Source: Verrucomicrobiota bacterium
GTDB lineage: Bacteria > Verrucomicrobiota > Verrucomicrobiia > Limisphaerales > JAIPKD01
DNA: 45,975 nt
Assembly (NCBI GenBank): GCA_021733835.1
Contig: JAIPKD010000018.1
Location: 1-45,975, forward strand
Direction of reading: 5' to 3'
Below are positions 33,913 through 42,354 of the stretch, in pieces. The notes beneath the pieces are model-generated. The model ran no database searches. It worked only from the letters and a program-made list of their open reading frames with translations, and was not told where the DNA came from. Numbering within the stretch: position 1 is the stretch's first letter; each line of letters starts with the position of its first letter. Made by a program: the position numbers and the translations under genes.

Positions 33913-34007
33913 GCCCAGCCGAAGCTGCGGCGGTGAAAAAGTATTAAACGCCCGCTTTCGTCCCTGACGGGACTTCAGCGTGGCATCCTCCGCTTGCGCG
34001 GAGGATG
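33913..34007. repeat. REP-like units right of the GIY-YIG gene, reaching the tRNA-Ala 3' end
   Basis: GCCCAGCCGAAGCTGCG (33913-33929) repeats 33598-33614 exactly. Then come GTCCC-TGAC-GGGAC (near 33960) and CAGCGTGGCATCCTCCGC, with CATCCTCCGC-TTGC-GCGGAGGATG (33984-34007) a perfect 10-bp hairpin. Its last two bases are part of the CCA end of tRNA-Ala. Confidence 0.75.
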
Positions 34008-34081
34008 GTGGAGCCGAGGGGAGTCGAACCCCTGACCCCCACAATGCCATTGTGGTGCTCTACCAGCTGAGCTACGACCCC
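34006..34081 (-). tRNA. trnA: tRNA-Ala (anticodon GGC)
   Basis: A 76-base cloverleaf on the minus strand. The acceptor stem is GGGGTCG/CGGCTCC with two G-U pairs, discriminator A, and encoded CCA. The anticodon arm CCACA-ATGGCAT-TGTGG gives GGC. The T arm is AGGGG-TTCGACT-CCCCT. A good promoter lies upstream. A REP-like hairpin overlaps the CCA end. Confidence 0.96.
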
Positions 34082-34095
34082 AACCAATCAGTGCA

Positions 34096-34123
34096 ATATT
34101 AGCAATGTCCGGAGCGATGTCAA
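34096..34123 (-). promoter_or_regulatory. Promoter of tRNA-Ala
   Basis: On the minus strand a perfect TTGACA (34123-34118) is followed after 16 bases by TAATAT (34101-34096), preceded by TGC as in extended -10 sites. It ends 14 bases before the tRNA. Confidence 0.6.
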
Positions 34124-34159
34124 ACCATTAGGCCGTTTGTCGCGCCTGTTTTTTGGCGG

Positions 34160-35614
34160 TCACTCGTTTGTGGTGATTTTCAATGCCACATCCTTGTCGA
34201 AGGCCGGTGATCTCAAAGATTTGTTCCCGCCTGAATGCGTTATGGACTCCTTCTTATCAATTCGGCCGTGGAGTGTGTTTATCCATTCAACGGTGTATTT
34301 GCCTTTTGGAATGTCGACGGTGAGCTCGATATTCTTGTCTTTGCGCTTATCGGAGAAGATATACGCGGCGTATTGTTTTCCTTTTTCTGCTAGGACATAT
34401 GCGTGCGCGTTTTCGGGAAGACCCCCTTTAATCAGCGTATCGTCGGGATGCATGCGAATGAAATCGAAGCCCTCGATGAATCTCTTCAATATTCCGAGTT
34501 GTCTGCGCAGGGCCGGATTCCCGCTGCCCGGCTGGCTGTCCGGGTACTCGAATGTACCGTTCTCGTAATCGACGGTGAACGAGTAATCCAGGTTGTTGTA
34601 AAGTGCGCCGCCGGCAAGGATGAATTCCCAGCCTTCCATCCTGTAATGCAGGGTATCCGTTCCGCGGAATCCGGTTTCATTGTCGCCGATCGGTTTATTC
34701 AGTCCATAATTCATGTCGACCGTAGCCGGTGGCGTGGCGTAGTGGAAGTTGAAGATGGAGATCGCCGGATTCGGGTCAGTGACTTTCGCCTTGTCATTGG
34801 CCACGTTTCTCGAGATGAGATGCTTTTTAGGAAGGCGGCTCTCTGTGTCTCTGATTATTTCGGCTATATGGTATTGCCATTCCATCGTAACACCGCCGAA
34901 GTACGGTTCGTTGCATATCTCGTAATAAAGGTTGTCGAATTGATTAAGCTCGGTGACGATCTTTTGTGTCATCTCTTCCTGGAACTTGAGAAGATTCCCG
35001 TTCTTATCCAGCGTGTATGCCTGTGTGCGTTCAATGTCGCTGATCCCGTTGATATTATTAATGGTGTTCTGTGGGCTGAGCTTCCATTGTTCTTCGCCGT
35101 AGAAGGGGCAGAATAAATTCATTTCCACTATCACATCATACTCGGCCGCGGTGGCGACGAAATCCCTGAGCCGTTCAAAGTATGCCTGGTTCCATTTTGT
35201 TAAATCGAACTTATTACCGCCGCCCGTGTAGCCGGGTTCGCCGGATCGTGCCCATGGGCAGATGAATTTATGCGGGCCGGGCGCCAGTGTGTTTCGCGCA
35301 ATATTGAATGCCCCCTGCGGCTCGACATACGCGCCGCTGAACGTGCGCGTATTGTTAAGACCGTCCTCGTGCAGCGTCCTGAAATAGGTCTTGTAATCGA
35401 AATCCAGGTTCAGTACCGCGCCGTAATGCTCACCGGAGGTTACCAGAACGGTCGGTTCCCCCTTGTACAGGAAGTAATGCGGGTTCTCCGGATGCAATGC
35501 CAAAGGCGAGGCGATGCTCGCGTATGCAAGCGCCGTCAGCGTTCCGATCAAAATTAGGCTGCCGTATACACGACGAAGCGCAATTTCCATGCAGATACTA
35601 TTTCGTATTTTCAT
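34160..35614 (-). CDS. Secreted glycoside hydrolase, GH5-like TIM barrel
   Basis: A 484-aa exported protein with a signal or anchor segment (about residues 17-35). The barrel domain has the clan GH-A hallmarks: N235-E236-P237 in YYEICNEPYFGG as acid/base, and E313 in DNETGF as a likely nucleophile. Upstream barrel strands include YGAVLNLDFDY and EYDVIVEMNLF. After residue 395 a beta-sandwich-like C-terminal domain follows (KGKYTVEWINTLHGRID). The family number cannot be fixed by eye; GH5-like or a DUF4038-type barrel are both possible. Starts at residue 1 or Met9 are possible. It is divergent from the zinc-ribbon gene. Likely substrate is a plant or algal polysaccharide (inference). Confidence 0.75.
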   Translation of the reverse strand: MKIRNSICMEIALRRVYGSLILIGTLTALAYASIASPLALHPENPHYFLYKGEPTVLVTSGEHYGAVLNLDFDYKTYFRTLHEDGLNNTRTFSGAYVEPQGAFNIARNTLAPGPHKFICPWARSGEPGYTGGGNKFDLTKWNQAYFERLRDFVATAAEYDVIVEMNLFCPFYGEEQWKLSPQNTINNINGISDIERTQAYTLDKNGNLLKFQEEMTQKIVTELNQFDNLYYEICNEPYFGGVTMEWQYHIAEIIRDTESRLPKKHLISRNVANDKAKVTDPNPAISIFNFHYATPPATVDMNYGLNKPIGDNETGFRGTDTLHYRMEGWEFILAGGALYNNLDYSFTVDYENGTFEYPDSQPGSGNPALRRQLGILKRFIEGFDFIRMHPDDTLIKGGLPENAHAYVLAEKGKQYAAYIFSDKRKDKNIELTVDIPKGKYTVEWINTLHGRIDKKESITHSGGNKSLRSPAFDKDVALKITTNE

Positions 35615-35633
35615 ACGCTCAAAAATAAAAATG

Positions 35634-35849
35634 TTACTTTTTTATACAAACCGGTAACCACGTGCCGTGAATTAATGGACTGTGAATACCGATATCGATT
35701 TCGTTTAAAGTAACATTTTCCAATAACTTATTACCAGCGAAAAAAGGCGATGACGGATCGAACTCGGAGTTTAACGGCTTGTCATTCATGGTGTTTTCCG
35801 TTAGAAATCCGAGTGCGTTAATCATTAGTCCGACAATAGCTTTGTTCAT
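35634..35849 (-). CDS. Possible small protein, unknown
   Basis: A 71-aa frame in the divergent gap between the glycoside hydrolase and the zinc-ribbon gene. Its composition is balanced, not Arg/Ser-rich like antisense frames, and it ends HGTWLPVCIKK. There is no ribosome-binding site and no family I recognise. It may be chance or a remnant. Apart from this I see nothing in 35615-35877. Confidence 0.22.
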   Translation of the reverse strand: MNKAIVGLMINALGFLTENTMNDKPLNSEFDPSSPFFAGNKLLENVTLNEIDIGIHSPLIHGTWLPVCIKK

Positions 35850-35877
35850 GAGCGGGAAATAGAATTGGAGGAATGCG

Positions 35878-36495
35878 ATGTTTTGTAATCAGTGTGGAAA
35901 ACAAGTAGAAGCCGGCGCCAAGTTTTGTTCGAATTGCGGCGCTACAGTTTCAAGCGTCGAGGCGCAGAGGTCTATGCCGACAGATGCGGGGGAACCGCTC
36001 GTTGTGCTGTGTCCACGGTTTATTGGGTGGGTGACCATGCTTTCGTTGCTCCCGCTTCAGTTGTTCTTGACGGTTTGGGCTGCCGGCTTTTTCGGGGGAT
36101 TCAGTATGTTCGCGATAAAGTGGCTTGGATTATCTTTGCCGCCTTGGAGTACGTTCGTGTTTTTCGGTTGTCTCTTTTTCTTCGGTATCCCGTTGCTTGT
36201 TTATTTTGGGAAGAAGAAGACATACGCTCAGACCGAATACCGGTTTTTTAAAGACCGACTCGAGTATGTGGAGGGGTTTTGGACCGCTGAAAACAAGACG
36301 ATACGATACGATAAGATCACCGAAACGAGTATGCGTCGCGGCATTATTCAGAAGAAATACGGTTTAGGCACCATTTTCCTGGCGACGCCGGCGACGGGAT
36401 TTCAGCAGGGGAGGTCTATAAGCGGTATAAGGATAAAAGATGTGGAAGAACCCGAGCGGATGTACGAACAAGTCCAGAGTTTGATAGGAAAATGA
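35878..36495 (+). CDS. Zinc-ribbon membrane protein with PH-like domain
   Basis: A 205-aa protein. The N-terminal zinc ribbon has C3xxC6 and C17xxC20 (MFCNQCGK, then KFCSNCGA). Two membrane segments follow (about residues 52-80 and 92-112). The C-terminal cytoplasmic part (about 120-200: YRFFKDRLEYVEGFWTAENK, TIRYDKITETSMRRGIIQKKYG) resembles bacterial PH (bPH_2/YdbS-like) domains. GGAGG six bases before the ATG fixes the start. Function unknown. Its 3' region has nested inverted repeats (36496-36554). Confidence 0.8.
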   Translation: MFCNQCGKQVEAGAKFCSNCGATVSSVEAQRSMPTDAGEPLVVLCPRFIGWVTMLSLLPLQLFLTVWAAGFFGGFSMFAIKWLGLSLPPWSTFVFFGCLFFFGIPLLVYFGKKKTYAQTEYRFFKDRLEYVEGFWTAENKTIRYDKITETSMRRGIIQKKYGLGTIFLATPATGFQQGRSISGIRIKDVEEPERMYEQVQSLIGK

Positions 36496-36554
36496 AGCCG
36501 ATTTTCCGGCGTGGTTGCGACGAATAACGAGTTATTGCATTACCGTAATCGGCT
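36496..36554 (+). other. Nested inverted repeats after the zinc-ribbon gene
   Basis: AGCCGATT (36496-36503) pairs with AATCGGCT (36547-36554), and inside them AATAAC-GA-GTTATT (36523-36536) forms a second hairpin. They could stabilise or end the transcript, but there is no T-run. Confidence 0.35.
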
Positions 36555-36663
36555 CCGTCGCCGATGAGAGTTCAGTTTATCCTTGTAATTTAAGGATTCA
36601 TGAGGCAAAAAGGCTAGCGTGAATCAACATTACCACAAGAACCAGAAATGATTGGAGTAGAGA

Positions 36664-38007
36664 ATGAAGAAGAAAGCTATTCATCGTCGTGAATTTTTGA
36701 AGTCGACGGCAACCGCGGTCAGCGCGGGATTAATCTTACCGAGGACGACGCTTTTCGGCGCCGATGCGCCGAGTAACAAGTTGAACATCGCCTTGATCGG
36801 CACATGGGGACGCGCGCATGCGCATTTCGGTGCGATTTCAAGCGAAAACGTCGTTGCGTTATGTGACGTAAACGAGAAGCACATTGCCTCGGCGGCGGAG
36901 AAGTTTCCGAAGGCGAAGCATTATGTTGATTGGCGTAAGTGCTTGGAGCAGAAGGATATAGACGCAGTTGTCTGTTGTACGACGGATCACACGCACGCCT
37001 TCATAGCCAACTGGGCAATGAACCGCGGTAAGCATGTTTATTGCGAGAAGCCGTTGGGCAACAGCGTGGAAGAGGCGCGGGTCGTTCGTGAGACTTACCT
37101 AAAGAACAAGAATAAACTCGCCACTCAGGTCGGTACACAGCGTCATGCGAAGCCGAACTTTGACCGCGTTCGCGAATTGGTCAAGGACGGCGCAATAGGC
37201 GAGTTACAGGCCGTGTTCGCATGGGGTAATCGTCAAATCCGCAGGCCGGGTTACCCGCCGGCCAAAGGGACGCCGCCGAAGAATTTGCACTACGATCTGT
37301 GGCTCGGTCCGGCGCAATGGCATCCGTATAATCCGGTTTATTTTTCGGGCGGCCCCGGCGCGAATTGTCTAAATTGGAATATGTACTGGGACTTCGGTAC
37401 CGGTCAGGTGGGCGACATGGGCAGTCACACGATGGACTTAGCGTGGAACGCGATAGATGCGGGATTGCCTACGTCCGCAGAGGGTAGCGGCGAGGAGTTC
37501 AATCCGGAAGTGACGCCGGTTGAATTGGAGACGCATTTTGACATACCGGCCAATGATTGGCGCAAGGCCATTCGCGTCTCCTGGTATCAGGGCGGCGCCA
37601 TGCCGAGTGCGCCGAGGCGTTACATAGACTTGAACAGGATCGGACACGGCGCGATGTTCAAGGGTACCCGGGGCTTTGTTGTGGCCGACTTCGATACGCG
37701 CGTGGTAATACCTTACGGCAACGACGCAGACTTCACATATTACAAGCGGCGTTCGGAAGAAGATGTTATCCAGCCGATGGGCAATTTCCAGAGGGAATGG
37801 ATCGATGCCTGCAAAGGGGATTTGAAGACATCCTGTAATTTCGATTACGGTAGCAAGTTGATCGAGATGATGCTGCTCGGTCTTGTGGCATATCGAGTCG
37901 GTAAGAAACTCGATTACGATCCGGTGAAGGGGCAGGTGACGAATAGCGCCGAGGGCAATGATTTACTGACGGATAATTATCGCCAGGGCTGGACGCTGAA
38001 TGGATAG
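36664..38007 (+). CDS. Tat-exported Gfo/Idh/MocA-family oxidoreductase
   Basis: NAD(P)-dependent sugar-type dehydrogenase, 447 aa. A twin-arginine signal (R8-R9-E-F-L-K, hydrophobic stretch to about residue 30) predicts folded export. The Rossmann domain follows with a degenerate dinucleotide loop (IALIGTWGRAHAHF), then DAVVCCTTDHTHAF and the catalytic-region EKP motif (GKHVYCEKPLGNS). The C-terminal alpha/beta domain starts near residue 180; GQVGDMGSHTMDL is typical of exported members found in large numbers in PVC genomes. GGAG precedes the ATG, and a strong terminator ends the transcript. The substrate is unknown, likely a sugar or inositol derivative. Confidence 0.88.
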   Translation: MKKKAIHRREFLKSTATAVSAGLILPRTTLFGADAPSNKLNIALIGTWGRAHAHFGAISSENVVALCDVNEKHIASAAEKFPKAKHYVDWRKCLEQKDIDAVVCCTTDHTHAFIANWAMNRGKHVYCEKPLGNSVEEARVVRETYLKNKNKLATQVGTQRHAKPNFDRVRELVKDGAIGELQAVFAWGNRQIRRPGYPPAKGTPPKNLHYDLWLGPAQWHPYNPVYFSGGPGANCLNWNMYWDFGTGQVGDMGSHTMDLAWNAIDAGLPTSAEGSGEEFNPEVTPVELETHFDIPANDWRKAIRVSWYQGGAMPSAPRRYIDLNRIGHGAMFKGTRGFVVADFDTRVVIPYGNDADFTYYKRRSEEDVIQPMGNFQREWIDACKGDLKTSCNFDYGSKLIEMMLLGLVAYRVGKKLDYDPVKGQVTNSAEGNDLLTDNYRQGWTLNG

Positions 38008-38039
38008 GCGTAGGTCGTTGGTGATACATCGATTGAACT

Positions 38040-38080
38040 GATTTCTCAGGCGCGCAATACGCCTGAGAAATCTTTTTTTT
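38040..38080 (+). terminator. Strong intrinsic terminator after the Gfo/Idh gene
   Basis: A perfect 13-bp stem (38040-38052 with 38060-38072) with a 7-base loop is followed by eight T residues. It lies 33 bases after the stop codon. Confidence 0.9.
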
Positions 38081-38105
38081 CACTATAGAATTGATCTTCG
38101 TCTCT

Positions 38106-38129
38106 GATACGAACAATCGCGTTGAATCC
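38106..38129. repeat. Short dispersed repeat (GATACG family)
   Basis: This 24-base stretch matches 45832-45855 at 20 positions (GATACG-ACA-T-GCGTT-AATCC). At the window end it directly precedes the larger dispersed repeat. A 16-bp palindrome CTCCTCCCGGGAGGAG (38162-38177) follows here. Confidence 0.4.
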
Positions 38130-38183
38130 GGCGGTTTTATTAATCCTACCCACCTCTGTATCTCCTCCCGGGAGGAGGGCAAG

Positions 38184-38275
38184 TTATACACGACGACATA
38201 ACTATATGCGCATAACACCTTTCTGTGCATATAATAGTTGGATCATGATCGAAATCGAAATCGGGATCGAAATTG
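38184..38275 (+). repeat. Leader repeat of the four-helix-bundle element, solo copy
   Basis: Second copy of the leader at 32803-32897, including the AAATCG hexamer run, but with no four-helix-bundle frame or 3' arm after it. Its hairpin is better conserved: AACTA (38200-38204) pairs with TAGTT (38235-38239), and TATGCGCA (38205-38212) pairs with TGTGCATA (38224-38231) with one G-U. Confidence 0.8.
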
Positions 38276-38306
38276 AAAACAAGCATGTAAAGCACGCAAA
38301 GATTGA

Positions 38307-39383
38307 TTACGCTTGATTGTTATTCACGGGCGCGGCGGTTTTGTCGCGTGCATCAAGTTTTGCGTACGAATTGAAAAGACGTTTCCATGATTTGGTGAAG
38401 GGGTAGAGGAGGATTGATTCCTTTATAATTTGCTTTACCTCCGAACGCGATATCTTGACCGGCTTGGAATGGTCGAGAATCGGATTGCTGCGCAGGGCGG
38501 TTAAGGTTCGAATCCCGATGAGCAGCGGCCATGCGCATGCCAGTCTTATTCGGGCGAACCGGAACGGTATGGCGACTGTATATTGCCAGCCCGCGGCGAG
38601 GAATTCTTCCGTGATTTGCAGGTATTCGTCATAGAGGCTTCTGAAGGCGGATTCGTTTTTGGGATCGATAAGCGCCCGGGGTTCGAGTCCGATTGCGTCT
38701 AGGCGCGCGGATGGTATATAGCATCTGCCTTTGCGCAGGTCTTGGGGTATATCACGCAGGATATTAATCAACTGCAAGCCGCGACCGAATTTAATACCGG
38801 CATTCAGGAAGAATTCTTTATCCAATTTCGAGTATTTGAATAGGTGGGAGAAGCAAAGTTCCGTCCAGAACTCGCCTACGCAGCCGGCGACGCGGTACGT
38901 ATAATCGAGTAGCTCCTCGTCTGTGTTCAACGATTTGATATTTGAATCGGAACCGCCCGCGAACCGTTCGAGGTCGAGTTTCTGTCCGCTGATGATGGTC
39001 ATTAGGACTTTTATGACGGATTCTTTATCGGCCTGTTCGAGGCCATAGTGGAGGAGGGCGATGGCTTCGTCGAGGCGGGTCAGGAGTTCTTTTTCGGCGT
39101 GTGAGGCTTGTTTGTCCGAGAACAGATCGAGGTTGAGGGATTGTGATGGGTGCCGGGAAATCTGTGTCTCAAGTGCCGCGAGTGAATCCGTACGAGTCTC
39201 GAGTGGTATGATCTCTGTATCGGCTATGGTATCAGCCGCGCGTGCAAGCAGGTATGCCAGGCCGATCTGCCGCCGGACGCGGCGCGGCAGTATTCGAAGT
39301 GTGAGGTAGAAAGAGCGTGATACGTCCCTGAGTAAGTCGGATAAGAGATTCGAATCGGCGGCATTGTTCTTATATGCGGCCAT
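38307..39383 (-). CDS. Squalene/phytoene synthase family protein
   Basis: Trans-isoprenyl head-to-head condensing enzyme, 358 aa. The two aspartate-rich motifs that bind the prenyl diphosphates are present: D51TIAD55 in ARAADTIADTE and D211IPQD215 in INILRDIPQDLRKGR. The YTYRVAGCVGEFW helix is typical. It may make squalene for hopanoids or phytoene for carotenoids; the follow-on enzymes are not in the window, so the product is undecided. It starts 9 bases after argH, as the last gene of a four-gene minus-strand run. Confidence 0.9.
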   Translation of the reverse strand: MAAYKNNAADSNLLSDLLRDVSRSFYLTLRILPRRVRRQIGLAYLLARAADTIADTEIIPLETRTDSLAALETQISRHPSQSLNLDLFSDKQASHAEKELLTRLDEAIALLHYGLEQADKESVIKVLMTIISGQKLDLERFAGGSDSNIKSLNTDEELLDYTYRVAGCVGEFWTELCFSHLFKYSKLDKEFFLNAGIKFGRGLQLINILRDIPQDLRKGRCYIPSARLDAIGLEPRALIDPKNESAFRSLYDEYLQITEEFLAAGWQYTVAIPFRFARIRLACAWPLLIGIRTLTALRSNPILDHSKPVKISRSEVKQIIKESILLYPFTKSWKRLFNSYAKLDARDKTAAPVNNNQA

Positions 39384-39392
39384 TGTGATGAA

Positions 39393-40805
39393 TTAGGTTT
39401 GGTCGGATTCGAGGGCTCGGCGCCAGTGTTTGAGTTGTTTTTTGACTTCGTCGGTACCCGGGCATCCGGGTATGTTGCGGTTATTCATTGCGCTTTCCGG
39501 ATTCAGGCAATCGAATATGTCTTGTTCGAATTCGGGAGCAACGGACTTGAAGTCCTCGAGTGATAGTTGGTTGAGAGGTATGTTTTTGCTTTCCGCGGCG
39601 TCGACTAGGGCGCCGACAGCGTGGTGCGCGTTACGGAACGGAAGGCCTTTGCGTACCATATAATCGACTATGTCCGTAGCGAGCAGGGCGGGGTCCGATG
39701 CCGCGGCGCGGCATTTTTCTGAGATGACATCGGTGTGCCGGAGCATCTGCGCGGTTATGTTCAGGGTTGCATTTATCGTATCGGCGGTATCGAACAGGCG
39801 TTCTTTGTCTTCTTGTAAGTCCCTGTTATACGTCATCGGCAACCCTTTTATGAGTGTGAGCATAGAGACTAGGTTACCGATTACGCGGGCGGACTTGCCG
39901 CGGCTGAGTTCGGCTATATCGGGATTCTTCTTTTGCGGCATGAGCGATGAGCCGGTTGTGAATGCGTCGGAGATACGAATGAATCCGAACTCGGCGGTCG
40001 ACCATAGAATAATGTCTTCCGCCAGGCGCGAGATGTGAACGGCGGTGATCGCGGCGTTGGAGCAGAATTCGATAATGAAGTCCCGGTCGGATACGGCGTC
40101 CATCGAATTTTGTGTAATCTTTGGATGCCCTTCTTCGTCGACGAAACCGAGGAGCGCGGCGGTTTGGTATCTATCGATTTTTAATGTCGTACCGGCGATA
40201 GCGCCGCTGCCGAGGGGGCAATTATTTACGCGTTCCATCGATTCACGAAAACGCTGATAATCACGCTCGAACATCTCAACGTACGCCAGCAGATGGTGTG
40301 CAAGCCATACCGGCTGCGCTCTTTGCAGATGGGTATAGCCGGGGATGATTGCATCGGGCCGGGTTTCGGCTAGTTCGATCAATGCCGATTGCAGACGCCG
40401 AAGATTAAGCAGGGTAGTGCGGATTTCGTCTCTGACCCACAATCGCAGGTCCAGGGCTATCTGGTCGTTTCTTGAACGCGCCGTATGAAGTTTGGCGCCG
40501 GCGTGGACACGCCTTGTGAGTTCCGCCTCGATGTTCATGTGTACGTCTTCGAGCGCGGTTTTCCACTCGAATTCTCCGGACTCGATTTCCTTACCGATTT
40601 GTTCGAGGCCGCCGATGATGGCATTGCATTCATCGTGTGAGAGGAGACCGACTTGTTTCAGCATGGCGGCGTGTGCAATTGAACCGCGAATGTCCTGGCG
40701 CCAGAGCCGTTTATCGAACGAAACCGACTCGGTGAAGGCGGTTACGTCCTTGTCCATCTCCTCTTTGAACCGGCCGCTTCGTGATACGATGTCGGACTTA
40801 TTCAT
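39393..40805 (-). CDS. argH: Argininosuccinate lyase
   Basis: Last enzyme of arginine synthesis, splitting argininosuccinate into arginine and fumarate. At 470 aa it is full length. The superfamily signature GSSLMPQKKN is at residues 285-294 with the catalytic serine. The PGYTHLQRAQP segment carries the conserved catalytic His, and VHMNIEAELTRRVHAGAKLH contains substrate contacts. It is 30 bases downstream of the Nudix gene. No other arginine genes are nearby. Confidence 0.96.
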   Translation of the reverse strand: MNKSDIVSRSGRFKEEMDKDVTAFTESVSFDKRLWRQDIRGSIAHAAMLKQVGLLSHDECNAIIGGLEQIGKEIESGEFEWKTALEDVHMNIEAELTRRVHAGAKLHTARSRNDQIALDLRLWVRDEIRTTLLNLRRLQSALIELAETRPDAIIPGYTHLQRAQPVWLAHHLLAYVEMFERDYQRFRESMERVNNCPLGSGAIAGTTLKIDRYQTAALLGFVDEEGHPKITQNSMDAVSDRDFIIEFCSNAAITAVHISRLAEDIILWSTAEFGFIRISDAFTTGSSLMPQKKNPDIAELSRGKSARVIGNLVSMLTLIKGLPMTYNRDLQEDKERLFDTADTINATLNITAQMLRHTDVISEKCRAAASDPALLATDIVDYMVRKGLPFRNAHHAVGALVDAAESKNIPLNQLSLEDFKSVAPEFEQDIFDCLNPESAMNNRNIPGCPGTDEVKKQLKHWRRALESDQT

Positions 40806-40835
40806 TTTTCTGTTTTGTTTGTTTTTTTAAGCCGT

Positions 40836-41441
40836 TCATGAACTGATTGTAATTCCGGTGCGCTGATAGAGATCGAAAAAGTACAGGGCGTTGAGGACGA
40901 TAGAATGTTTGATTCTTCCTGAGATAACCAAACCGGGAACCTCCGTTATGGGGACAAGATGCGTAACCAGGTCTTCGCTATAGTCGAATTCGACCGGATG
41001 CAAGTGCCTGCAGTTTTTTACCAGGAACGTGTAGCTGCGATTGTTCATGATGGCCGGGTTCGGAAGGATCGAGCCTAGGAGCCGCGGTGAATCGCCTTCG
41101 AATCCGGTTTCCTCACGAAGCTCGCGTAGGCCGGCGGACATCGGAGATTCGTCTTCATCATCGACCATGCCGCCGGGGATTTCGAGTTCGATTGAGTTTG
41201 AACCGTGCCGGTATTGCTCGATCATCACCAGTTCGTTATTGGGTGTGACCGCGATCACGTTTACCCAATCGGTGGTGTCAATGACGAAGAAATCGTGCTG
41301 TTCACCCGTGATCGGCGAGATTTTGTAGTCAGAGCGGATGGAAAAGATACGGTAATCCCCGATCGTCTTGGAGCCGACCGACGCCCATGGCTGTACCTTT
41401 CTTGGATCGCCGGGCCGGTTTGGGTTTTGGTCTTCGGTCAT
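40836..41441 (-). CDS. Nudix hydrolase (ADP-ribose pyrophosphatase-like)
   Basis: A 201-aa Nudix protein that probably hydrolyses ADP-ribose or a related nucleoside diphosphate sugar. The Nudix box lies at about residues 91-114 (GMVDDEDESP, then RELREETGF), with E107, E110 and E111 as metal ligands. Compared with the consensus there is one extra residue between the Gly and the first Glu. The preceding QYRHGSNSIELEIPGG is typical of ADP-ribose pyrophosphatases. It lies 14 bases after the PPIase gene. Confidence 0.85.
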   Translation of the reverse strand: MTEDQNPNRPGDPRKVQPWASVGSKTIGDYRIFSIRSDYKISPITGEQHDFFVIDTTDWVNVIAVTPNNELVMIEQYRHGSNSIELEIPGGMVDDEDESPMSAGLRELREETGFEGDSPRLLGSILPNPAIMNNRSYTFLVKNCRHLHPVEFDYSEDLVTHLVPITEVPGLVISGRIKHSIVLNALYFFDLYQRTGITISS

Positions 41442-41455
41442 CGGCGCTGCTCCGG

Positions 41456-42178
41456 TTATTCGGTGTTTTGGATGGTTTCGACGGGGTGTATACTGATTTT
41501 TTCGACTTTAACCTCGACCTCAGGGAGGCTCTCTTTGCCTTGTGCGTTTGTTGTGACCGGCACATTACCGATTTCTTGCAATACATCGATGCCGTCGACT
41601 AATTCGCCGAAAGCGGTGTATTGTCCGTCCAAGTTACTTGCGTCACCGAGGCAGATAAAGAACTGGCTACCTGCCGAGTTCGGGTCTGCGCCGCGCGCCA
41701 TGGAAATGACGCCGAGCTGGTGGGACTTCTCGTTGAATTCGGCGTCAATCGTATAGCCGGGGTCGCCGGTTCCCCACATCTGTTTCTTCGACGGGTCTTT
41801 CGTGAGCGGATCACCGCCCTGGATCATGAAGCCGTCGATGATTCGATGGAACAGTGTCCCGTCGTAGAACCCGTCGCGCGCCAGCTTTTTAAAATTGGCG
41901 ACTGTATTAGGCGCCGACTCCGGCCAGAAACTGACGATCATGTCACCGTAATTGGTTTCGATTATAGCCACTTCGTTTGTGGATTCCGATGTCTCTTGGT
42001 TTGGTTGTGTCATGGAGTTTGTTTGTTTTGTTTGATTGGTTTGCTGATCCTGAACCGGCGTTTCCTGTTTGTTTGTGATGGATGCCTCTGAATCCGGCTC
42101 GGGCGTTTCCTGCTTTTGGCAGGCGGTGGTCGCCAGGGCGAGCAGCCCGGAAATAAGTAATAAACACACATTTTTCAT
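41456..42178 (-). CDS. Lipoprotein peptidyl-prolyl cis-trans isomerase, cyclophilin type
   Basis: Secreted folding catalyst, 240 aa from the ATG at 42178. A lipoprotein signal ends in LATTAC (Cys20), predicting lipid anchoring. A 45-residue Gln/Thr/Asn/Ser-rich linker then leads to a cyclophilin domain with FHRIIDGFMIQGGDP, MARGADPNSAGSQFFI and YTAFGELVDG. An upstream TTG start (42199) would only lengthen the n-region. It heads the Nudix-argH-squalene synthase run. The 155 bases upstream show no gene. Confidence 0.9.
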   Translation of the reverse strand: MKNVCLLLISGLLALATTACQKQETPEPDSEASITNKQETPVQDQQTNQTKQTNSMTQPNQETSESTNEVAIIETNYGDMIVSFWPESAPNTVANFKKLARDGFYDGTLFHRIIDGFMIQGGDPLTKDPSKKQMWGTGDPGYTIDAEFNEKSHQLGVISMARGADPNSAGSQFFICLGDASNLDGQYTAFGELVDGIDVLQEIGNVPVTTNAQGKESLPEVEVKVEKISIHPVETIQNTE

Positions 42179-42354
42179 ATATGGAAAAACCTGACACAAA
42201 AGCCGTGAAGAGTCACGCCTGTTTTGAATTAGAGGTCAGAGGATTGTAAGGTTGGGTGTTCCTTGATTGCGGTTTCTATCATTAGGATTCGGATGATTCA
42301 GATAAAGCTCATGTGCCTTCCCCGCGTATGAGCAGTCGGTGTATCCACCGGGGA

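Noticed and set aside
38122-38316. Small ORF containing an IEIEIGIEIE run
   Set aside because: The peptide is only a translation of the hexamer arm of the solo leader repeat and lacks a domain.
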